64,000 nucleotides of DNA from Stereocaulon alpinum (GCA_018257865.1 JAEUBA010000034.1:186001-250000), one strand, 5' to 3'; shown: positions 1-12,120, numbered from the stretch's first letter. Numbers and translations are program-made. The notes: generated by a model not told the origin, from the letters alone.

Positions 1-1045
1 ATTGAAAATTGAAGCCGTTGTCCCCAACGGGAGTGTCCGAGCTGTTTTCAAGCCTCCGCTTATGCGACAATGGCCCTATGAAGAGCTCCAATCATCTTCA
101 GAGCGAGAAGCCCACAACGGGAACCATGATAGAGAGCCTGCACTACAAAAAGTCAAAGGGCTTTGTAACAGGCTCTTCGCCGACCTGCTTGCGGTAGATG
201 ACGCTAGATTACATCAGGTTAACGCAGATTGTTGGTCTACAATTAGGCAAGAAACTCAGATGACTCCTTTCACGAAGTCAGCCAGTTGGACCAAATAAGC
301 ATCGAGAAGTGTTTGGAGAATCTTGCGGTCACTATGATGGTTCAGGCGCCTGAGCCCAATTCAGCTGAACCGTCTACTTGTCTACCTATTGGGCCATACA
401 AATCACTCAACAATATCGAGTTGCCAGAAGGGCGACCCAGGCACGAAGCTTCCAACCTTCCTGCACACGGTCAGAAATTAGATAGTGCTATTGTGGTGGG
501 CCTAGCGGTACCTGGCTAGCGAGTAGAACGGTATGACATGAAAGACGTAGGAGAACTTCGTAGGGTGATCATCCTGGGCGTAGATCTGTACGAATGAGAG
601 AAGAGAGACAAGACGCCACAGCTGCCGAACGTACCTTGACCACAGAGACTCTTGCACTAAAGACACAATCGTTCCGTCAGAGCTTCGATGTGGCGGAGAC
701 GGCACGAAAGTAAGTCACTGCTCTCTGACTGTCCACTACTAGATAGCATACTCTTTTCCCTCTTCCCGAGTATAGAACAGATTTGGTTTGCAGCGTGACT
801 CTGGCAAATTCGAAATTCTCCTCCTTTCCACCACTTATGTACCTGGCTGTATACCATCCAGTTACTGCGCGAAAGCCCCTCAAACCACACATGGTACACC
901 TTTGGTGTTCGAAGCAAAAGTTGTGAAGAACGTCATTCTGGTCTATGTTACCATCTGCGGAAAACCACCTTGCTAATTCCTTCTCTCAGCGAAGCTAACA
1001 CTGATAATTGAGAAGGTGTTGCCTCAAGGTCGATGATAGACACGT
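1..1045. other. gene-poor stretch before zinc-finger remnant
   Basis: No complete gene is visible. The + frame at about 286-519 has protein-like composition (proline- and histidine-rich) and could be an upstream exon of the zinc-finger gene that follows, but I found no start codon or convincing splice pair linking them. Confidence 0.3.
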
Positions 1046-1693
1046 TTGCATTCACCGGGATATCCATACATGTCCTGTAAACAATACAACATGGAACGCC
1101 ACATGAAATCCCACCTTGCCTCGCACACAGTAAGAGTTTATGACTGCCCTGGCCGAGACTGTGCACGGCAGGGCGAGTATGGCTTTGCGAGAAAAGATCA
1201 TTCAGTAGAGCACCTGGGTAACGTGCGTTTAAAGAACATCCCTCAGTCGCAAGGCTATCAGGGAAATGTACCCTTATCAGGGACGGCCAGCTCCTTAAGG
1301 GCTCTACCGACACATACGAAACCCCAGTGTCATTTTTCCAATGAAAAACCAGACGGCTTACGTGGACCGCATGACCTTAGGCGTCATATAGAAAATAAGC
1401 ACAGCAGGAACGGCAAGGCATGGATATACAAAGCTCGATCACGGGACCAGACAAATCTCTCGGAATGCAAAACTTGTACTGAAGGCAAACGCTGTGGGGC
1501 GTATTATGATGCCGCCGCTTATATTCGTAGAGTACTTTTGCATGCTATAGGGAAGGGGCATAAAGGGATGAGCAAGAACAATAGGTCGTGGAGAGGCACT
1601 GGCGCAGGAGACGATTCTCCAATGGAGATATTGGAACTTTGGATTGATGATATTGAAGAAGACATTGAGCCGCATCCAAAACAATGGGAGTGA
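1046..1693 (+). pseudogene. decayed C2H2 zinc-finger protein fragment
   Basis: The translation follows a fungal C2H2 protein layout: a finger-like MERHMKSHLASH segment, then a CPGRDCARQGEYGFARKDH finger, then a segment with GLRGPHDLRRHIENKH, then a Cys-rich CKTCTEGKRCGAYYDAAAY stretch near the end. Intact relatives as I remember them keep paired Cys and His ligands at these places. Here several seem replaced: VRLKN where VHLKN is expected, Ser in place of the second Cys before the RHIENKH helix, WIYK where WICK is expected, and Tyr where the last His of the DAAAH segment is expected. No upstream exon or clear initiator is visible and the product would start mid-finger. I infer a degenerating nuclear zinc-finger gene. 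A fast-diverging but expressed gene is the alternative. Confidence 0.5.
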
Positions 1694-3700
1694 TGGTGAT
1701 GGAGTGATATTCACGGTGTGCAACGACCATTCAACTTATTCACGAGAGGCTGTGGGATACTAGACGCCGGATTCTAGGATGGCTCGGATACTTGGATCAA
1801 GCAAATGAGGTACGTCGGTCTCGTATTACGTGGATGACAGTGAATATATGAGAATCTGTCATCTTGCAACTTTGTCTACTATCCTGGAGCCTTTTTCTCG
1901 TTCTTTGTTCTATAATCATACAAATGCTGATTCGCGCAGGTGCCACAGATAAAGTGTTAGCAGGGACTAAACAACGGAATCGTGGGTTAAGACGATGACT
2001 TCGCTGAGAGCTCAGACACCCTGGAGCTCGACACCGCTATGAATAATTTCAGAAAGATATCTCCGCCCTCAAGGGCCTTGGCGATGGGAGTCATGTGGAA
2101 CAGCGGCGCTCGAGGTTGGGCCACTGGGCCAGGCTATTAACATCTCTCCGCCAAAGGATTTCGAACATCTTTATCACGCCTCTTTCGATGTTGAGACAGG
2201 CGATTTCAAGGTAATTATAACTCGCTTGGTAGTGTTCAAAGCCTGTATGGCAGTGTGGTTTTTTTGTATAAGAAAGATGGAAAGCACGGACGTTGCTATG
2301 ATTACATACCTTGTCCGATCGTACTTTGACCATCTATGCGATGCTGACTGTATCAAGGGCTTCCCGGAAAAGCACCTAAAATATTTGCGCATGCCGTTCG
2401 TTGTACATGCCTGATAGCCAGAACAAGTGCTTCAAGCAATACCTGTAGGCCTATGCGGCTGAGCTTCGCCGAAATTTACGGATATGTGGCGACTAGAGCT
2501 TGACTGACTGGCTGTGGAAAGTGAGTGTTGGATATATCCTCAGCGTCGAGCCAGCTCAATACGAATTTGGGTGATGTCGTCAATAACGTCGTCATTTTGC
2601 GGATAACCCATTCACAAGGATTCGATGACTCTGTTAAGGCATCTGCACGACGACTGTGCTCCGTGGAGAGTAAGCAAACCTGAACGAGCCTCCTACGAAA
2701 TTGCCATTTGCAGCTTCAACTACAACATTGCTGCACAAGCAACGGGCCGTTGAGTCTCAATCTGATGTTTTCTTGAGAACACGCCCGCAAGACTCGACTA
2801 TCTAGTATTTATTGTGATAGTTCCGGGATTTCGAAAGAAGGAGACGTACATATCATGTTGACAAGCACAGGGTTACCTGAGACCGAAATGTTCGAACAAA
2901 GTTCTTACTCTCGATGGTGGTGAGCCATGCATCTAGGCAGACGAGCCGTAGCCAGACTCGTGACCACGGGCTTCTGACAGGCACCTAGACTTCCTGGATT
3001 GCAAATCTGGCTGACGGAGGTATTGACATGCTTCCTCTTGCGAATGTGCTCGAGCTCGAAGCCTCTTTAGGGAACCTTGAGGGCGAGCTCAACGAGTCCT
3101 CTAATGGATCCGACTAAGCACCTCCCCTGATAACATAGAGAATTCCAGACCCGGCCGCTGTGCTGATGAGGCAGGATCAGGCGTGTCAACGGTACGAGTT
3201 CCCTTGTTCCATCTCTGGTCATCCGGCCCGCGTAAATGAGAAATATCGTGGTACAACAATCGCCTTTGAGGGACTTTCTATCACAGTTGGGGAGCCTTTT
3301 TCAGTCATGCCATTCATGCTGCACCATCAAATTACGACAAGTGGGACCTTCTAATGCCATTGTGGCTCGTTAAAGGTTATGGGAGGTTTCTTCAAGCGAA
3401 ATGTCCGGCCAAGATTATGAGATCAGCATGCTGCTTACGGCACATAAACCCTCGCTGCAGTCGGCGTCCAATGACTCCGGTTCCTGAATGTTACTCAACA
3501 TTACCTGGTCATATACAGTGACTTAAAGTATACGTTGCTCTTGTTCCTCAGCGTCAGCTATGTCTCTCTTCTACTATCACTAAATTTCAGACTTTCTTTG
3601 CCTTTCCGTCAGTTATGTTGTACAAGTGACGAGTGTTTCCAGTTAGCGTCTTCCAGTATGCGGTGTTCTCAATTTCTAAGCTTCCTAGCTATCAAATCTG
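1694..3700. other. degenerate intergenic DNA
   Basis: Two kilobases without a supportable gene. Apart from the CRIB-like segment listed separately, only short stop-interrupted frames occur. It lies between two decayed genes, so I read it as a graveyard of old coding sequence. Confidence 0.4.
2136..2210 (+). pseudogene. orphan CRIB/PBD-like exon fragment
   Basis: The frame reads Ile-Ser-Pro-Pro-Lys-Asp-Phe-Glu-His-Leu-Tyr-His and then FDVETGDFK. This fits the CRIB (p21-Rho-binding) consensus ISxP...FxHxxH, with the usual Val-Gly after the last His replaced by Ala-Ser. CRIB motifs bind Cdc42/Rac GTPases, typically in PAK/STE20 kinases. A GTAATT donor-like sequence follows immediately at 2211. 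No kinase domain or second exon was recognisable nearby, so this looks like a stranded piece of a PAK-like gene. The match is short and could be chance. Confidence 0.35.
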
Positions 3701-3715
3701 GGTTGGCGTATTTCC

Positions 3716-4560
3716 TTGTCTACCCTCGAGACTCGCAAAACACCCAACCGCGCTGCATACCTCCAGGACAATGACCCCGTCGGCAACTCCATCGTTGTGC
3801 TTCACATCTCCCATTCTGATAGCGCTCTGTCAAGACCAGTACGCACTTCCACAGGCTTAACTAGTCTAGCTGCCATCAATCAAGACTTCGTAGTAGTGGA
3901 TGATAACATCAGCCTCCTGTCTCGATGGTTCACAACAAGCAAATTTGTTAACGATGCAGTGTAGCACCTTTCCACCGTCAATGCAGGCGACGATACATTC
4001 TCTCTATTCACTATCAATGATGACATCCCTTGGCACCTGAGGCTCGTCAGGAAACCCTTCCCCACCCTCGGCCAAACACCAGTATCAGTAGCCTACTCCC
4101 AAAGTTGAAAACAGCCTGTGTCCTCAACTCCAGCTCCACAGCCGGCACAACATGCTACTCCATCTCTCCTAACAGCGCCACACTCCAAAGAGGGCTACGC
4201 CCCCTCGCCCAACTCGCCTTCAACACCAGCGTCCTGTAAGACTACTCTCTCCCATCAGAGACCATACTAACCAGAAAATACTAACAAACAAACCTCCAGA
4301 CCACCACCAGGACCCCCAGTCCTACCCACAAACCCAACATCCAACCCCTCCTCAACAGCCCTCTTCGCCACCACCATCACAATCACCAAAAACACCTGAA
4401 ACAGCCACATCTCCACCCACCTCATTATCTCCTCCCCCTTCTTCCTCACCTTCCGACTTAGACAACAGCAACGCCCACCCAACCTCCTCACCACCTCCCC
4501 AGGCGCAGCATTCCTCCACGTCTCTTACCCCTTCTTGAGATCACCTCCGCGAAGAATGTA
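3716..4560 (+). pseudogene. secreted lactonase-like (carboxymuconate cyclase-type) pseudogene
   Basis: The pieces line up with fungal extracellular seven-bladed beta-propeller proteins often called 3-carboxy-cis,cis-muconate cyclase-like. In order they are: NDPVGNSIVVLHIS (from about 3764), LSTVNAGDDTFSLFTI (from 3968), TLGQTPVSVAYS (to about 4100), KLKTACVLNSSSTAGTTCYS (from about 4105), then, after a plausible intron at 4238-4299, GPPVLPTNPTSNPSSTALFA. The frame is broken by an in-frame TAG at 3962-3964, a frame change at about 4100, and a stop soon after the last segment. Upstream, a hydrophobic frame at about 3535-3700 could be what remains of the signal peptide. The order of blocks is preserved, so this is one gene that decayed in place. 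Confidence 0.6.
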
Positions 4561-5015
4561 ACTATTTCAGGCTAAACTGCATCTTGCTGGGCCGTAGGCT
4601 GATACTTGTTTTCGTGATGGATGCTGTTGGTGAGGAAGGTAGAGGGTTGATCTTGGGAGTGGGGATGGGAATGGGGAGGGGTTTGAGAGGGGTGGGTGAT
4701 AGGGGGCGGTTGGCGGTATGGTTTATAGGGGGTGGGTGTGTGTGCTTGCGGATGAATAGGGTGAGATGGGGGTGGATTTTCTGGCGATGTTGGGGGGGAG
4801 GGGGATGGTCATTGAGAGGTGAAGCTTAATGCGTGGAAATTGTATCGGAAGTGTAGTGGATATAAAGCAGAGATACGAGAAATCTGTAGATAGTAGTAGA
4901 GGTAGGTGACTTGGTCGTGTCCCTTATTTACCTCATGGCCAGGCCTAGCAACACTATATACAGAAGCCATCGACATTGCCATCCCCATCCCCATCCCCCT
5001 CCCTCTCCCACACAC
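4561..5015. other. purine-rich spacer
   Basis: About 4610-4800 is strongly G-rich on the + strand, with short GGGGATGGGAATGGGG-type runs. I see no gene. The adjoining open frames are composition artefacts. Confidence 0.35.
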
Positions 5016-5495
5016 CTACGAATCCACAAAAACCCTCTTCTGATCCGCCCCCTGAACAGGCAGACTATACCCCATACGATCCTTAGTATAAAACTCCACC
5101 CCCGTCTTCTCAAAGTCCCTAACGCTCTTATCATCAATCCCCCCGGCCTTAATACACACCACATCAGGCATGATTTCCACCTCGGTGTACAGAGAGGACC
5201 CGCACGTGCCGCAGAACCAGTGGTTGTTCATTTTGCCAGACTCGGCTTTTATGTTGTAGGATTTTGGGTGGCCTTTTGTTACTTTGAAGGAGGTGCGGGG
5301 GACGACGACGTTGGATGTGTAGGCGGAGCCGGACCATTTTTGGCAGTCGACGCAGTGGCTGGAGGGCGAGGGGGGTTAGTGGGTGGTATGTTTGGGGGAG
5401 GGGGAAAGGAGGTGCACGTACCAGAGGGCTGTCACTTGGGGTTCGCCAGAGTATTCGTAGGCGATTTCGCCGCACATGCAGGAGCCTTTTGTCAT
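5016..5495 (-). CDS. GFA/CENP-V family zinc enzyme (glutathione-dependent formaldehyde-activating-like)
   Basis: Two exons, 5422-5495 and 5016-5358, joined across a 63-nt GTACGT...CAG intron, give 138 residues. All family zinc sites are present: CMCG near the N-terminus, CHCVDCQKWSG formed exactly across the splice, and FCGTCGSSLY in the second half. The fold binds two zincs. Founding members were described as condensing glutathione with formaldehyde, but most fungal members have unknown substrates, so I claim the family and not the reaction. No signal peptide or membrane segment is visible, so it is probably cytosolic. 5495 is the only sensible ATG, because the longer upstream frame lacks one. 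The length is typical of single-domain members. Confidence 0.85.
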
Positions 5496-6138
5496 TTTGG
5501 CGCTTGGTGTTGGTTGTTGATGGTAGTTTGGTGGCTGTAAGTGGTTTTTGATGGAGATTTGGGGGAATCGGCAGGAGGATTTTGTTCGATCAACAGAGGA
5601 GAACAATACAAGAGGGTTATATATATAGACTGGATACTGTCATAGAAACATTCTGAGACCGCGGGGCAGATATCTTGGAATTGATATGCGGGTGCGGGGT
5701 CTGGACCAAAACATACGCCAAACGCCGAAAGACCCTCAAAGACCCCGGTAGTCCCTTTAAGCCGACGCCTGATCGGCAGGTACGCTTTCAACATTCGACA
5801 AGTATTTGTCAAAGCATTCAAGGGACAGGTCCATACACGGGACGTGATCGCATTGCGCATGAGTAGGGGGATATAGTAACAAGCTATACTGAGATCTTCA
5901 GGCAGGGTCTTGCCGGAAATAAGAAAGTGAAAGCGGAGAAATAGTGACAAACAGGATGCAAGATATAAATTGGGTTTCTTCAGATTTGGAATCACAACCA
6001 GATTGAGAGATCAACAGCCGTCTATTAGTCCCACTTTGCGCCTACCGTATGCAGCTCCGTCCACGCTATGCTGATCCCGTGCCCTCTTTATACGTGCCTG
6101 TTCCCTTATGGTACAAATCTTACAATTCAATGCCACAA
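5496..6138. other. intergenic, upstream of GFA gene
   Basis: A 640-bp spacer between two minus-strand genes. It must contain the GFA promoter and the terminator region of the large DUF3684 gene. No further gene is supported. Confidence 0.4.
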
Positions 6139-9100
6139 TCAGTCTATGTCTAAAAGTCTGTCTTCTCTCTGCTGACGAGGTCGGAGTGGGTCGGGTAGAA
6201 GTTGTGGCGCTGTTGCGGCGGAGGTCGACGAATGTTGTCCAACGATCTTTGATGCGATTCTGGGAAAGTACTGAACCACCAGCGATTCCGTATAGTAGGA
6301 ATGTTGCGCAGAATGATCGGATACTAGGTTATGTGCGAGCTCGTGCGCCATCACGACACACCAATACACAATAGCATCAGCCTTGTTGCCTTGCTGGGCA
6401 GCAGGGAGATGTAAGTTGTCGAAGTAGCGGTAATTGAAGAAGAGAGCCTTGTCCTTGTTAAAGGCGATTGTGCTGCCCGCATCATCGTAGTAGATGTGTA
6501 TTGTGTTGCGCTTGAGGGCGAAGACTTCAGCACAGTCTAGGAGGATAGAAGCAAAGAGCTTCAGCGCAGAGGCATTGGCAGCTAGGAATTTCGTGGCTGT
6601 CATCCCATTTGCTGCCACGGTGTTGCATAGGAAGACCCGAACGTTGGTGATCTCGCCTATGTATGAGATGTCTTGGGCAGGGTGCGCATCGCAGTACGAA
6701 GCTGTCTCTTTGACTTCGTTCACGTCTGGCTGGCTTACCACGCTCGTCGAGTTGTGGGCGCGCGAAGCTTGAATGGCATTCACTAGACTTGCTGACGGTT
6801 AGCGAATGTCTTTGTAAGCAATACCCAAGCAATGCGCAAGCAATGCACTTACTTCTGCTGTAATTGATGTGGCGCCGTCACTGTTTCGGGTTGAGGGATC
6901 TGCGTCTGTGATTTTTGCACCTCACCTTGCGAGTACGGTGGTGGCGCAGTTTCCTGAGGAGCTTCGATGGTCTGATGGCCGCCGGTACTATTGGAATTGC
7001 GGGATGAGAGCCGCTTGTCAAATCCGAATTGCTTACTGATGCCGGAGAGGAATCCTCGAGGCCTTGACATGATCGACTCGTCGTCAATTGCAGGTGTCTG
7101 TCTGGACCCTTCTGGATGCTGGCGATCTGGAGAGTCGGGGAATACTCCTGGCATCAAAGCCTGCTGCTGAGCCTTAGCAGCGTTGGCAGCTTGTGACTCT
7201 TTCCAGGCTGCTTCACGATTTCTCATCTCCTGCTGCTCTTCCTCCAACTGTTGTTTGCGCGCTTCCTCAGCAATGCGTGCCTCTGTTGCCTTCTGGTTTA
7301 GCAGCCGCGCCACGTTGTAGCCTCTTGATCGGAGCTTCGGTAAACTGGATTCGAGAATCATCTCAAGCATGAACACGGATTGTGGCTTTGAGCGCTGCAG
7401 TAACACAGGCACCAACGCTTGGCTGACTTCGAACATATCATAGCCACTGGCAGTGATATAGAGTATTGGTTTCTCGCTGTGGAGCACAGCGGTCCTGTTT
7501 TCGTTGTGGCTAAGATCGTACCCGACTAATGACTTCCTCAAGGAGATAGATCGCACACATTTAACTCTAAGATTCTGCTCTATCCATTTTGCGTTATGCT
7601 TGATCGATTCTGACGAATAATCGGCCAAGAATAACCTTGAGCGCTCTTGGATCAGCTGTTGCAGCTTCAGGGCCAAGGTCTCGTCCTTTGCAACCATTCC
7701 AATGCTCTGCTGTTCTTGAAGGAGAGTCGCGACTTCGTGAGCTCCAAGGCTATGGTAGAAGTCTTCAAGAGTCTCCTCCATAGGGGCAGCTAGAAGCCTT
7801 GTCTTGAATAGGTTGTAGGTAATGAGGTCGTCGACAATGACGATTTGATTGGCATTTGCAAGCTCCCAAGCCTTGATACCAGAATCTTCTTCATCTTCGA
7901 CGTCGCCTTTACTGGGCTTAGAGCTGATTTCCCGGTATGCCAGCAGGCATTTCGAGTTCTTCATGTCCTTAACCAAGGTCTTGTCCTTCTTCAAAGTACG
8001 CCAAGAGGCAGCAACGCTTCGCAGTAGTTCCAGATACCTCGCGTCACCAAGGACTGAAAATATCCTTGCCGGTTCACGAACCAGCAATCTAGTCAATTCT
8101 GTCGTGCTAGGCTCGTGTTTTGAGCCGATCCTCAAGAGGAACGTGTTGGCTTCGTGGCCAAAGTCCACATAATCGAAGATGTCTGCATACTTCTCGCCAT
8201 CACCCAGAAAGCATATTCGGGGAGGTATGTGTGCAAGTCGCTCTGATTTTTCAGATATTGGACTACCGAGACTCTTGGATTTGGAAGCAACAGGCACTAT
8301 TGGGGCTCCACTGAGCGCTTCTGCATAAGCATCATTGATGTCCGATGCTCGGCTGGCAAAGTATGCGAAGAGGTCGCGCGCTCTCCGTTTCGTCTGTGGA
8401 GGATCCTTGACCAGGCGGTTTATGCACTCATTCATGGGTGGATCAGTCCGGACACCAAATTTCAAAGCATGTACGTGGAGATCACGACGCAGAATATCAA
8501 AACCTAATAGGCTAGCCTTTTCATTGGAAAAGCAGTTGTTTGGTGTGGCCGCCTTCTTTTCTGAGCCCTGAACAGGCAGATAAGGCAACGTGACGCTTGA
8601 ATGATCGAATTGAGAATAGCCCTTTGTTTGGTGGTAATCGATGAAGTACCTCAAAGCCCGATCTCGGAGCTCCATGTCCTGGTTGCCTGCCGCATTAGAC
8701 ATGATCTTGATGAGATCGATATAGCTTGGTGCTGAGCGCAGACCCAGGAAGGTGAGGAAGCGGCCTTCATTACTCTCAGGTCGATATATTCCAGGCCACT
8801 GCAGGGTATGCAGCCTCAACCTCCTCAGTGCTTGATCAGGCTCGAAGAGCTCGGACACTAGGTAGCGTTCCTGAGTAGGTTGAAGAGACTCCGTTTCTGC
8901 GGGACAGATCTTCATACTCTTCAGTCGATTAATGTCTGCGGGCGGAATGTCGTTTCGGACTGAAGCCAAGTATTTGATCAGGTCCACATGGCTCCATTTG
9001 CTTGATGACGCCGGTATTTGTGTCTTAATGTCAGGCGTCCTATCGATGAGGCGCTCAAATACCACACCAATCTCCACGGTTTTGCGTACCTAAACTGTCA

Positions 9101-11543
9101 GCATCTGCAAAGGATATTGATTACGGATACTACTTACTCCAAGCTGCGACAGAAACTTCTCCTTAACTCCCTGAATGCCAACGATCACTGGAAGATCATC
9201 AAACAGCTTCACGGAAGGAAAGTAGGCTTCAGTTGGTTTCTTCATGCCCATCTTAGTTGGTATCACAGTCCGATGAGTCAGCAACTCGTGCACTGTAGCT
9301 TTCGATGACTGACTCAGTCCATCCCATTGCTTGGAAATGACAGGCAAGACAGAGCTAGCAAATTCGGGTGACGTTGTGATGTCATAATCTGCTGAAATGT
9401 CGCCCCGGCCACCAACATTCTCTACAAGCCATCGAAGCCACGGAACAAGGTGCAAATCTTCAAATCCCATCAGCTCCAAGTCAGCTTTAGCGATTTTCTT
9501 GGTGTACTTGAAGGGCAACGTGCTAGGAGGTATTGGCATTTCTGGTGGGATTCGTGAGCTGGTCAAGAAGTTCTTCATCTCTGCAAGCACAATGACCCTT
9601 CCAGTACCATCGTCATCATTTGCTACCGCTACGTTGAGCAAGGACCGGATCATTACTCCGTCAACCTCACTGATGCGCGCTTTGTGCCCAAGCCATCCAA
9701 GGAAGCGCTCAAGCTGCGTGCTGTTCAAGGCTTTGCCTTCAAGCTCCGACTTGATATCAGATATTGTGACATCCGTAATAACACCATAGTCGATCAGCTT
9801 TTTGACAAGTCCAACACCAGCCAATGCTTCAGGCAGAGTAGGAATGTCTTCAACAAATCCAAGCTCTTCTGGCGAAATACGTACTTTGGATGACGGGAGT
9901 ATCCCTTGTGTTGATAGTGTTGCTATCGTTGTCTTTTGATTGCAGGTCCAGAAAGCTTCTTCCATCAAGGTTCCAACCTCAGCGGATGGCGTAGATTCGT
10001 TCCAAGTAAAGGTATTATGCAGGAACAGAGCCTCGGGGAGGACTGCAGCTATATCCTCCTTGACAATACGTGTTCTTCCGGTCGACTTTACTGCTCGAGC
10101 GAGCTTTTCTTGTAATTCCATTGTCTCATTGCCCCAAGAAACTCTTGCTACTATTCCGGCAACGCGAAGAAGTTCAACATTCCAAACCCTGACAAAGCGA
10201 TTATTCAAGTCGATTGACTCTCGCTCAACAGTCGGTATGACAGACGGGGTACTGATATGCACATTAAGCCCAGTGGTCTGGTTTGTTGTAAAGCCAATGA
10301 AAATCCTGCCCTTCCCATTCGTAGGAATGAATGTGCTGAAAAGCCTGGGAATCTCTGAAGCTTTTTGTGCTCCTGAAGATGAAGCTACTTGCTCGTCATA
10401 TGACGCACTAAGAAGTGAGACTGTAGTGTACTTGGGTGGAGGCTTCTTAGTCGCTCGCTCAAGCTCAGTGGCGAAATTCTGGTTGACAGTGGTCCGGACA
10501 TTGGCCTTGTTGACATGGATGAATACCGTGGCGGTGCTGTTACCCATCAAGTCTTCTTCTAGACTCTGTTGCAGCTGCCGCTCCTCATGTGCTGCTTTCT
10601 CCAAAGCCACGCTGTTCGAGGCGCCAGGAGCCAGCCTGGAAAAGAAACCTCGAAGTGACTGGGTTGAATGAGCTCCTCGCACAGTCGAGCCCGAGCCAGC
10701 ATCCTTAAGAGCATTGGTGGAAGCTTTAGGCTTCCATTCCACCACTTTGAGCCAGCGTGCATCCAGCTGTGCAGCTTCCTTTGTAATACTTTTGACGTGC
10801 ATCAAGCCTTCGCGTGTCTTGATGTTCACTTCTTTTGGTATTTGCAAGTCAAGACTGGGCGCAATCTTCTTGTTGAGGGTCGCTATCGTCCATCCATCGA
10901 TACCCAGCTCGATCGACTCGAGTCCAACGAAAGTGAGGCTGCTGGTAAGGAACTGGCATAATGATAGTAGTGGTGGGATTGGAGAGGTTGAATTGCGCAT
11001 AGGTAGAACAAAGGTGGTGTTGGTGGTCTGACCATTGGGAAGTGCCAATCTCCTGGTGTAAAGTGCATCCTTTTGCCAGTAGAATGCCAGTGCTTCCCTT
11101 CCAGAAGAGACAAAGGGTTCCTCGCAGTCGGCGAACACACTGTAGAACCCCACCCCAAAGGCCCCGATCTTAGTCTCGTCTGGGTTTCCCTCGGCTATCT
11201 TCTTCAGTCTTGCCCAGTCATGATCTTGAAAAACAGCTCCGTTGTTTTCTACTATCAGAGACTTCAAGGTATGATGCAAAAGCACATGCTTGAGATGCGT
11301 CGACGGCTCAGAGCCTTGCGGGACAGGGACTGTAGGTGAGGGTAGGGTCTCGAATCTGATCGTGACTTTGGAGGCCGAAGCGTCTGCAGCGTTCTGTAAA
11401 AGTTCCCGCAGAGTTGTCCACTCCCCAGAGTAGCGAGCTAAAACTTTGTCGATCAAAGCCCGAGTATTAACTGTAACCGCCTCGTCGTTGCCAGCTCCCA
11501 TCGTCTGCGCTCTCAGAGCGTCATAGTCAAGTTTCGTAGCCAT
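6139..11543 (-). CDS. Hsp90-type ATPase (sacsin-like, DUF3684) protein with C-terminal HExxH
   Basis: Three exons (9138-11543, 6853-9089, 6139-6787) give 1763 residues. The first intron (9090-9137) is GTAAGT...TTTAG. The second (6788-6852) needs a CAAG acceptor to keep frame. The N-terminus is a GHKL ATPase: LRELLQNAADA puts the Mg/ATP-binding Asn at about residue 51, followed by KIGAFGVGFYS. This matches fungal DUF3684 proteins related to sacsin, which are presumed chaperone-like. A Gln/Glu/Arg-rich coiled-coil stretch and a low-complexity Pro/Gln region lie at about 1390-1560. Near the end is MAHELAHNLVSDH (His1696, Glu1697, His1700, His1706), spaced like a zinc metalloprotease site. The first ATG in frame is at 11543. 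Length is normal for the family. Function and substrates are unknown. Confidence 0.85.
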
Positions 11544-12120
11544 CTTGAGTGGTCCGAGAGGCCGCCCCACGAGCCGCGCGATATCTCAATATCCTCCCAT
11601 AGCCTAGCAGCGAGCGTGAGTCGTGTAAGATGTGTTGTACTCTTCAGGTAATCGTGAATATCTAGATGTGTCAACGAAAAGCCAGTCCCCGCAGACCTGG
11701 GATGTATGAATGCACAAACGCCGAAAGATGCAAGGAAGAAAGAATAAGTGATGGGGAGAAAGCCAAAGAGGGAGACTATTCTGAGTGGCGCACCGTGGCG
11801 TAAGGTGTCAGGCTGTAGCTAAAGGGAGAACATTATCCCCGCTCGCTCCAGTAAAGGTAGGTATAGCGAGATAGCTTGTACTCATATCAAAGAGTAGCCA
11901 TATCAATCCTCTCCACGACTTCGATGCATTCCTGTACATGGTCTCATGCACATTGTCTTTGAATGTTGGCAAGCTACAAGCTCTCTTCGAGTATCCAATG
12001 GTAGGCGCCTCTTCTGGAGCATCAAATTCCAAGAAGAGGTCATGGACCCTCACCTGAACGAGCCTCCTCCGTTTTGCTTCTTGAGGGCGTTTCGAAGTAC
12101 ACTACACATGCGCCCAGGCC
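11544..12120. promoter_or_regulatory. divergent promoter region, DUF3684 gene / TRS120
   Basis: 577 bp between two head-to-head start codons. Both genes must draw their promoters from it. A CCAAT pentamer occurs at about 11995. No gene is visible, and the assignment rests on position only. Confidence 0.4.

Noticed and set aside
4584..4829. Gly/Arg/Trp-rich open frame
   Set aside because: It arises from a G-rich low-complexity stretch and has no domain.
5492..5995. 167-codon minus-strand frame upstream of the GFA gene
   Set aside because: It overlaps the GFA start in another frame and has no recognisable domain or splice continuity; most likely promoter DNA.
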